Assembly (NCBI GenBank): GCA_027257055.1
Contig: JAPVLO010000322.1
Location: forward strand, 496,001 to 560,000
Source of the DNA: Cephalopachus bancanus
Lineage: Eukaryota; Chordata; Mammalia; Primates; Tarsiidae
Length of the DNA: 64,000 nucleotides
Direction: 5' to 3'
Part shown: positions 55,840 through 64,000 of the stretch, one piece after another
Layout: the number at the start of each line of letters is the position of its first letter
Position numbering within the stretch: position 1 is the first letter of the stretch
Program-made: the position numbers and the translations under genes
Notes under the pieces: generated by a model
What the model was told of the DNA's origin: nothing
The model's input: only the letters and a program-made list of their open reading frames with translations
Databases searched by the model: none

Positions 55840-56297
55840 ATATGAAAAAATATAAATCAAAACCACAGTGATCATATTCACTAATATGGTTATAATAAAA
55901 ATTAAAAAAAGACAGACAATAAAGGTTAGCAAGGATGCAGAGAAATGGAACCCTCTTATACTGGTGGTAGTGATGTAAAATGGTGCAACTGCTTTGGAAA
56001 ACAATCTGACAGTTCCTCAAAAGGGCAAACACAAGTTAACATATGACCCGGCAATTCTTCTCCTAGGTATATAATTCAAGAACACCAAAAACATGTCCAG
56101 ATAAACACTTATAAGTGAATGTCCAAGCAGCATTGTTCATAACAGCCAAAAAGTGAAAACAACCAAATTTCTATCAATTTGAATGTTGTATATCTAGACG
56201 ATGGAATATTATTTGGTAATAAAAATAAAAGTATTTTATACATGCCACACTGTAGGTAAATCTTGAAACAGTATGCTAAGTGAAAGAAGTCAGTTTT
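55840..56297 (+). mobile_element. L1M-type LINE 3' end, first part
   Basis: 'agcaaggatgcagagaaatg', 'tatgacccggcaattcttctcctaggtata', 'aacagtatgctaagtgaaagaagtcag', the standard 3' order of old L1s. It continues after a nested Alu at 56627. Confidence 0.9.
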
Positions 56298-56613
56298 TAT
56301 TTTACTTTACTTTATTTTATTTTATTTTATTTTTGAGTTGGAGTCTCACTCTGTCGCCCAGATTGGAGTGCAGTGGCCGCTCCAGGTCACCGCAGCCTCG
56401 ACCTGCTGGGCTCCGGCAATCCTTCCGCCTCAGCCTTCCAAGTAGCTGGAACTACAGGCGCATGCTACCATGCCCGGCTAATTTTTTTGAATTATTGTAG
56501 AGAAGAGGTCTCACCAAGTTGCCCAGGCAGGTCTCGAACCCGCAGGCTCAGGCAATCCACTCACCTCAGCCTCCCAAAGCGCAGGATTACAGGCTGAGCC
56601 ACCAAGCCTGGCT
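56298..56613 (-). mobile_element. Alu nested in an L1M
   Basis: Antisense dimer with a (TTTTA)n-derived tail, flanked by 'agaagtcagtttt' at 56285-56297 and 56614-56626. Confidence 0.96.
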
Positions 56614-56626
56614 AGAAGTCAGTTTT

Positions 56627-56895
56627 ATAAAGGACTGCATATTATATGATTCCATTTATATGGACTATCCAGAATAGGCAAATATATAGAGACAGAAAGT
56701 AGATTAGTGCTTACCTAGGGCTGGAGGGAGTGTATGGGGTTAGGGTTTACTTCTGGGGCAATGAAAATGTTCTAAAATTGATTGTGATGATGGTTGCATA
56801 ACTCTAAACATACTAAAAGTCACCATGCTGTATACTTTAAATGGGTGGCTTGTGTGATATGTGAATTAAATCTCAATAAAGCCATTTTTAAAAAC
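56627..56895 (+). mobile_element. L1M-type LINE 3' end, second part
   Basis: 'atatgattccatttatatgg', 'gtgatgatggttgcataactc', 'atgctgtatactttaaatgggtggcttgtgtgatatgtgaattaaatctcaataaagcc'; reaches the L1 3' terminus. Confidence 0.9.
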
Positions 56896-57084
56896 TAGTG
56901 AATAATTAACTTTTGAGAGACCAAGTACAATCTTCCCCGAAAAGCCAAGGAGAGCTCTGCTCTCCCAGTTTTTTTAAAGACTGGTTTAAAGCTATAAAAA
57001 AATAAACAGCTTCCCCCAATTTCTGAGTGGCTTTAACAAAGGGAATAAACTACACTTAAGTGTTTGGAATCAGAATCTAAGCCC

Positions 57085-57240
57085 AAAGGAACTTTAAAGA
57101 TTACCTAACTCTAATATTCTCAATTTACAGATGAGAAAACTCTGCCTAGAGAAGTTAAATAACCTATGTAAGATCCTATAGCTGGGAAGTATCAGGGCTG
57201 AGTCCAGACCACTGACTCCAAATTGTGTTCTTTCCCTTCA
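57085..57240 (-). mobile_element. MIR SINE
   Basis: Antisense: 'ctcaatttacagatgagaaaactctgcctagagaagttaaataacc', 'gctgggaagtatcagggctgagtccagacc'. Confidence 0.75.
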
Positions 57241-57468
57241 CAAGACATCCATAATGCTTGAGGGGCCAAAATGACAAATTATCAACAATTTCAAAGAATA
57301 TGAGAACCCCCCACACACACACAAGAACTGTCACGTAGTATCCTTTGATACCTGCGAAAACCTCATCTAGAAAAGCTTTCCTCTAAACTATTAAAAGGAA
57401 ATACAAGGAGCTCAATTTCCTCAATCCAAATTATGTTGAAGAGCAATAAACAGGTCAGAGGAGAAAGT

Positions 57469-57780
57469 TTTATTTTACTTTATTTTATTTTTTATTTTTT
57501 GAGTTGGAGTCTTATTATCACCCAGGCTGGAGTGCAGTGGCACACTCATGGCCACTGCAACCTCAACCTACTGGGCTCAGGTAATTCTTCCACCTCAACC
57601 TTCCAAGTAGGTGGAATCACAGGCGCATACTAACCACACTCGGCTAATTTCTTGATTTACTGTAGAGGCGAGGTCTGGCCAAGTTGTCCAGGCTGGACTT
57701 GAAAACCCTGGGATGAGGCAATCCTCTCCCTTACACCTCCCAAAGTGCTGGGTTTATAGGTGCAAGCCACAACACCCAGC
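57469..57780 (-). mobile_element. Alu with target duplication
   Basis: Antisense dimer flanked by 'cagaggagaaagt' at 57456-57468 and 57781-57793, with a (TTTTA)n-like tail. Confidence 0.95.
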
Positions 57781-57890
57781 CAGAGGAGAAAGTGTTAAAA
57801 GAGAAAAGAATCTTTAAAATAAAATATATCTTTCAAAAAAAGGTACAGGGAAAATGAGAATGAGCCTAGTAACTTCAGATGGATTTCTGG

Positions 57891-58192
<302 letters not shown>

Positions 58193-58463
58193 TGGTTTCT
58201 GAATTGGTAGATCTCTAAACTATAAAAGGGGAATTCCAGATTGATTTACTGACCAGTTGTCTTCAAGGAAAAGCCTAACACTAAAAAAACAGATTACAGT
58301 TGTGCTAGATTTTTCCTCTGAAAAGAACTCTGATCAAATGTGGGGAATAAAAGTGGAGGCTGGGAATCCCTGTTGGAGTAAGCAGAATGAGAGAAGGGAA
58401 CAAACTGTGAGGCTCTTTGCAGATAAAACTCTATTGTCTCTCTGCTTTAAGAGTTCTCTAAAT

Positions 58464-58757
58464 TGGCTGGCATGGTGGCTCATGCCTATAATCCCAGCAC
58501 GTTTGGAGGCCAAGATGAGAGGATTGCCTGAGCCCAGAGGTTCTAGACTAGACTGGGCAACTTGGTGAGACCTCATCTCTACAATAAATCAAAAAATCAG
58601 CCAGGCATGGGGGTGCATGCCTGTAGTTCCAGCTACTTGGAAGGCTGAGTCGGAAGGATGGCCTGAGCCCAGCAGGTAAAGGTTGCGGTGACCGTGAGCC
58701 TGCCACTGCACTCCAGCCTGAGCGACAGAGTAAGATTCTGTTTCCAAAAAAAAAAAA
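58464..58757 (+). mobile_element. Alu
   Basis: Sense dimer 'ggctggcatggtggctcatg' to 'taagattctgtttccaaaaa'. Confidence 0.92.
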
Positions 58758-59510
58758 GAATAAGGATAATTCTGAAATCTACAAAGGCAGCTTCACTTAA
58801 ATAAGCAGGCACTTAGGTATAAGGAGTACAAAATGCAGAGTAAAGCCCAAATCCAAATGCAGGACCAAATGTAGGACTGAGATGTATTGAGAGTGAAATG
58901 AAGTCTTGAAAAATCACGTCCCAGCAGAGACAGTCACAGACGTCTACCCTATGCTCACACTTGGGCAACAAAGGCAACACTTCTTTCCTTAGCATCTAAT
59001 CAGCACTAAATGACTACAGTCAACTCCAAGGCCAGACTCCTTCTGACATTTCCCACAGAAATGAATAAGCAAAGAGGTATGAAAATCCACATGGGACGCA
59101 GTGAATTGTCTCATGTTGCAGAAGATGCACAGGAGTGAATATTTGGAATCAGTGGTACCGTGTGTTCAACTTGAGAGCCTTAAAAAGACATAGTAAAGTT
59201 GTGAACTTCAGCCAAAAATTGTAGTTTGAAACTTTTGCTGGTATATCTGGAAATTTTACCTAAAATTCCAGGAAGGCCAGGAATGCCTAGATTGCATACA
59301 CAAGTAAAAATGGAAAGAACTGCTCCATCTGCTAGATTAAATATTGGTTTTTCTTGGGTTTTCATTTAGAAATTGGGAGACTTGGTTGGTTTTCTTCTTA
59401 CCTGCCAAAGACAGTATTAATGTTGGTGTACTTGGGAAGTGAAGCAAAGGATGCTTGAGTTGCAAAAAACAAATCTTAATCCCTAATTCTCAATTCAAAA
59501 TTCAAAGAAT
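58758..59510. other. Intron stretch, nothing recognised
   Basis: Unassigned; no repeat or exon seen. Confidence 0.4.
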
Positions 59511-59514
59511 TCTA

Positions 59515-59808
59515 GGCCAGGCATGGTGGCTCATGCCTGTAATCCCAGCACTTTGGAAGGCCAAGGTGGAAGGGTTGCTTGAATCCAGGAGTTTGAGATC
59601 AGCCTAAGCAACATAGCGAGACCTATCTCTCCAAAAAAGTAAAAGATTAGCCAGGCATGATGGTATATGCCTGTGGTCTCAGCTACTAGGGAGACTGACG
59701 CAGAAGACCACCTGAATCCAGGAGGTCAAGGCTGTGGTGAGCCATAGACTGTACCATGGCACTCCAGTCTAGGCAGAGTAAGACTCCAACTCAAAGCAAA
59801 ACAAAAAA
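59515..59808 (+). mobile_element. Alu with target duplication
   Basis: Sense older-type dimer flanked by 'caaagaattc' at about 59503 and 59812. Confidence 0.92.
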
Positions 59809-59819
59809 ACAACAAAGAA

Positions 59820-60228
59820 TTCCAACTCAGAGCAATTACTCTGATTAGCAGTGAATCTCTCCCTGAAATGCCCTAAAATGAGCAAATGCCGTTGGACCTG
59901 TAAGGCTTGGGGCCTGAGAAGGGATGAAAAATAGTCAAGCATTTAAATAAAGTTCTGGCTGGCCTTCAGTTTCTAACAATGCTATGATGTGTTTCTCCAG
60001 CTTCTCCCTCCCTTGGCCTCCTGTCATCACCCAGCACTGAGGCAGAGGTCCAACAGGCAACATCAGCTACAAATAAGTGGCAGGGAGCCAGAGCATTGCA
60101 GTTTAACTACAGATTTTAGGGGACAACCTTGAGGCAGAATCAATTTAGTTCTTCCAACTGTTAGAGACAAGGTATGAAAGTGTAAGTTGGGGGCATGTAT
60201 TGTAAAAAGAACAAATACTTTTGATCAG
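59820..60228. other. Intron stretch, nothing recognised
   Basis: Unassigned intronic DNA. Confidence 0.4.
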
Positions 60229-60243
60229 AAGACTCATGACTGA

Positions 60244-60535
60244 GCCAGGAGCAGTGGCTCACGCCTGTAATCCTAGCACTTTAGGAGGCCAAGGCGAGAG
60301 GATTGCCTGAGCCCAGAGGTTCAAGACCAGCCTGGACAACTTGGTGAGACGTTGTCTCTACAATAAATCAAAAAATTAGCCGGGCGTGGTGGCGCGTGCC
60401 TATAATTCCAGCTACTTGGAAGGCTCAGGTGGAAGGATCACCTAAGTCCAGCAATTCGAGGCTGCAGTGGCCATGAGCATGCTCCAGCCTGGGTGACAGA
60501 GACAGACTCCAACTGCAAAAAAAAAAAAAAAAAAA
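60244..60535 (+). mobile_element. Alu with perfect target duplication
   Basis: Sense dimer flanked by 15-bp copies 'aagactcatgactga' at 60229-60243 and 60536-60550. Confidence 0.96.
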
Positions 60536-60550
60536 AAGACTCATGACTGA

Positions 60551-60720
60551 TTTTTAACTCCATTCCTCACTAGATGTATAATCTTGGCAAAGTCACCTTA
60601 CCCCTCTAATCCTCACTATTCTTAGCTGTTTTTATCCTGAGAGGATAAAATACCATTACCTCCTTCAGGGTTATTGCAAGGATCAAATCAGATAAGAATG
60701 TGCTTCATAAGCTATAAAAC
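60551..60720 (+). mobile_element. MIR SINE
   Basis: Sense: 'aatcttggcaaagtcaccttacccctctaatcctcac', 'cagggttattgcaaggatcaaatcagataag'. Confidence 0.75.
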
Positions 60721-60727
60721 ACTATTG

Positions 60728-60839
60728 AGGCCGGGCATAGAAGCTTACACTTGTAATTCCAGCACTTTGGAAGGCCAAGGTAGAAGATGCTTGAGTTCAG
60801 GAGTTCGAGACCAGCCTGGACAACATAGTGATATCTCAT
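60728..60839 (+). mobile_element. Alu left arm of an older split element
   Basis: Sense left monomer 'ggccgggcatagaagcttac'; its other part is at 61141-61335 after a nested antisense Alu. Confidence 0.88.
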
Positions 60840-60842
60840 TTA

Positions 60843-61139
60843 TTTATTTATTTACTTTTGAGTTGGAGACTCACTCTGTCACCCAGACCGGAGTGCAGTG
60901 GCACGCTCCCGGCCACCGCAGTTGTGACCTACTGGGCTCTAGTGATCCTTCCGCCTCAGCCTTCCAAGTAGCTGGAACTACAGGTGTGTGCTACCATGCC
61001 CACCTAATTTTTTATTTTATTGTAGAGATGAGGTCTTGCCAAGTTGCCCAGGCAGGTCTTGAACCCACGGGCTCAGGCAATCCACTCACCTTAGCCTCCC
61101 AAAGCACTGGGATTACAGGCTCAGCCATCAGGCCCAGCT
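60843..61139 (-). mobile_element. Alu nested in another Alu
   Basis: Antisense dimer with (TTTA)n tail, flanked by 'gatatctcattt' (60831-60842) and 'gatacctcattt' (61140-61151). Makes an inverted Alu pair. Confidence 0.94.
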
Positions 61140-61140
61140 G

Positions 61141-61374
<234 letters not shown>

Positions 61375-61379
61375 TTAAG

Positions 61380-61860
61380 GTAACAAATACTTACTGGATC
61401 CCTCTCATGCTCGTTTTGCAGTAATTAACAGAGAAAGCAGCCCAACACATTCACAACCCTCAATGAGTATTCTAACAGGGGGCACAGATGTGTGAACACT
61501 CAGGCATCTCTTCAAAGCAGTAAGAAATTAGGTTGAGTTGCAATTGATTTAGTCTGAGGAATGGCAGTCAGAGTCTCAGGAAGGTGATACTGGAGCTGGT
61601 CTTTGAATGGTAAGTGGGCGATACCTAGACAGAGGAAGCTGGGATATGCATTCTAGGAAGAATGGAATAAATAAAGAGGTGTAAAAGTACAGGATGTTCA
61701 CAGAACAATGAGTTGTCTCATGTGGCTACAGCACAGGCTACACAAGAAAAAGAGGTGCACGAAAATGAAGCTGGACAGGTAGGTTGGAACCTGATGGTGA
61801 AGGACTTTGCATCATGACTGAGTTAGGCAGTCTTTGGAGGAATTTACAGAAGGAAATGCT
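61380..61860 (-). mobile_element. L2 LINE fragment
   Basis: Antisense L2: 'gatactggagctggtctttgaatgg', 'tgggatatgcattctaggaaga', 'gctggacaggtaggttggaacctgatggtgaaggactttgc'. Confidence 0.7.
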
Positions 61861-61939
61861 GTTTTTTTTCCTCCTCATCCTTCTCCCTTTCTTCTTTGTC
61901 CTGACACTGTAAAAAGTAAGATACAATATCTGCCTTCAA

Positions 61940-62260
61940 GTTATAATCTAGCAGAAAGATACAGAGTGTATATAAATGCTTTGGATGCTATAAGAGAAGT
62001 GCATAAGGAGTACAGTGAGGGGCACAAAGAAAAGGGTAGTCAATTCCACACAGAAGAGTCAGAAGAATATTTATTTAGGAGGTGTTAGGTTGGTGTTAGA
62101 GAACTAACACTTAGGGAAGGTATTCTAAGCAGAGGGAGGAGTATGAGCAAAGATAGGTTCATAAAATAACATGGCACATAGCTTGGCAAGAGCTTAAGAT
62201 ATGAAGGGAATTCGGTCCTATGAGCCTGAAAAGGTAGGCAGCAACCAAAGTCAGTACTGC
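61940..62260 (-). mobile_element. L2 LINE fragment, second copy
   Basis: Repeats the same L2 region: 'gggaaggtattctaagcagagggaggagtatgagcaaagatagg', then 'gaattcggtcctatgagcctg'. Confidence 0.6.
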
Positions 62261-62280
62261 ATAGGCTAAGAGTATAGGTT

Positions 62281-62573
62281 CAGCCAGGCATGATGGCTCA
62301 TACTTGCAATCCCAGCACTTTGAGAGGCAGAGGTGAGAGGATTGCCTGAACCCAGGGGTTCGAGACAAGCCTGGACAACTTGGTGAGACCTCATCACTAC
62401 AATAAATTTTAAAAATTAGCCAGGAATGGTGGCACATACCTGTGGTTCTAGCTAATTGGAAGGCTAAGGCAGAAGGATCACCCGAGCCCAGCAGGTTGAG
62501 GCTGCAGTGGCTGTGAGCATGCCACTGGACTCCAGCCTGGGTGACAGCGTGAGACTTCTACTCAAAAAAAAAA
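62281..62573 (+). mobile_element. Alu
   Basis: Sense dimer 'gccaggcatgatggctcata' to 'gagacttctactcaaaaaaa'. Confidence 0.92.
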
Positions 62574-62599
62574 AAACCCCCAAACAGGTTCTAGGCTTT

Positions 62600-62820
62600 A
62601 GTTTGCCTGACTTCTAAACTTTCAGTTTTGCCTCTTTCTAGCAGTGTGACCTTGAACAAATTACCCTCTATAAACCTCATTTTCCCCAATAATAAAATGG
62701 GGATATTAATGGAACCTACAGCATAAGGTCACTGAAAGAATAAATGAGATAATCCATGTAAAGGACTTAGTATAGAATTTCTAATTTATAGGAAGCCCTC
62801 AATATACAATTACTACTATT
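62600..62820 (+). mobile_element. MIR SINE, nearly complete
   Basis: Sense: 'agcagtgtgaccttgaacaaattaccc', 'ataataaaatggggatattaatggaacc', 'gaataaatgagataatccatgtaaaggac', 'gaagccctcaatat'. Confidence 0.88.
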
Positions 62821-62979
62821 GTCATTATCATTGTTATTAAAAAAAACTTTGTTGGGAAACTATTATAGTATTCAAAATAAGAGATGGTGAGGCCCTGGAT
62901 AAGAGCAGAGGTGATAAGAGATGGAGAAGAGAAGACAGATAGATATAAGCAATCTCCACCCTGGCCCCCACAAGAAATA

Positions 62980-63281
<302 letters not shown>

Positions 63282-63389
63282 TAAGACTGTCAGGATGTAG
63301 TAACAAGGAAGAGATTACTGGCAGTACTGAACCAAATGTGATTCTAGGTTCCTAACTTGGACAACTAGCTACATGAGTGAAAATATTTG

Positions 63390-63690
63390 GCCGGGCTTGG
63401 TGGCTCAGTCTGTAATCCCAGCACTCTGGGAGGTCAAGGCGAGTGGACTGCCTGAGCCTGCGGGTTCGAGACCCACCTGGGCAACTTGGTGAAACCTCAT
63501 CTCTACAATGAATCAAAAAATTAGTTGGGCATGGTAGCGCACGCCTACAGTTCCAGCTACTTGGAAGGTTGAAGCGGAAGGATCGCCGGAGCCCAGTAGG
63601 TCGAGGCTGCAGTGGCCGGAAGCGTGCCACTGTACTCCAGTCTGGGCGATGGAGTGAGACTCCAACTCAAAAAAAAAAAAAGAAAGAAAG
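63390..63690 (+). mobile_element. Alu, young
   Basis: Sense dimer 'ggccgggcttggtggctcag' to poly(A) followed by (GAAA)n. Intact arms. Confidence 0.94.
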
Positions 63691-64000
63691 AAAGAAAATA
63701 TGTAAAAATTTGGGATGTGTTAAAAATAAGGTATGCTTGGGTAACCTCCAGATGAACATGTCAAGTACACTCTGAGAAACAGGTCTTTGGCAGAGGCAAG
63801 AATGCAGAAAAAGACTCTGTCTCTGCCTCCTCATCCAGATCTTATAGTGTGAAAACCACCCTCACCTGCAGTACCCATTAAACAGGGGCCCTAGAGAGTC
63901 ATGTAACCATCTCACTGACCATAGTTTACTGAACTACAGATAGACAACAGACCCATGGAGGCAAAGAAAGCACCAGCCAATCAGTTTCTGTGTTTGTGCC
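63691..64000. other. End of window, MACF1 5' intron
   Basis: Unassigned. The exon with the first helix of CH1 would be expected above this point; I do not see it here. Confidence 0.4.

Overview
The window is nuclear DNA of a primate, very probably a strepsirrhine and more likely a lemur than a galago or loris. About 60 dimeric Alu elements (roughly a quarter of the sequence) share one lineage-specific form: 'ttgcctgagccc', 'acttggtgagacctcatctctacaataaatc', 'cagctacttggaaggctgag' and a 3' end 'gagactccaactc'. This is not the human AluJ/S/Y pattern. I saw none of the tRNA-7SL hybrid (type II) Alus that galagos and lorises carry. Older repeats shared by all placental mammals (MIR, L2, L1M, MLT1) fill in between.

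The only gene I can identify is MACF1 (microtubule-actin crosslinking factor 1, ACF7), read on the minus strand, so its 5' end lies at high coordinates. Eighteen coding exons, all with GT-AG borders and matching phases, run from 49826 down to 895. Together they encode 2214 bp (738 codons) of continuous protein. In order they give the later part of calponin-homology domain CH1 (49.8, 45.1 and 41.6 kb), CH2 (13.9 to 12.25 kb), then the start of the plakin domain of spectrin repeats (11.7 kb to 0.9 kb). The exons before CH1 helix 2 lie beyond position 64000. The SH3-bearing part of the plakin domain and the rest of the gene lie below position 1.

An alternative first exon (28551-27535) sits in the 27.7 kb intron between the CH1 and CH2 exons. 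It has its own likely promoter (CCAAT box, YY1-type element, GA-rich and GC-richer DNA) and encodes 339 residues starting MGNSLGCV. It splices in phase 0 to the first CH2 exon. This is the isoform-3 type of ACF7: a possibly N-myristoylated protein with CH2 but no CH1, hence half an actin-binding domain. Its N-terminus also carries a strongly basic stretch and an RVxF-like (PP1-docking type) motif.

Layout: 1-13.9 kb, dense exons (CH2 and plakin) in short introns; 13.9-27.5 kb, Alu-rich intron with L1M, a (CCA)n tract at 26.7 kb and one candidate cassette exon at 24.2 kb; 27.5-29.2 kb, alternative first exon and promoter; 29.2-41.5 kb, intron with many Alus; 41.5-49.8 kb, CH1 exons; 49.8-64 kb, 5' intron with Alu, MIR, L2 and L1M. 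No rRNA, tRNA, other RNA gene or CRISPR array was recognised, and no second protein-coding gene. Most open frames on either strand are Alu-derived.

The more unusual points are the alternative promoter exon with upstream ORFs that overlap its start, a candidate in-phase cassette exon, a young Alu subfamily whose B box lies in a perfect tRNA T-arm-like hairpin, and three places where two or three Alus stand in series at the same target site.
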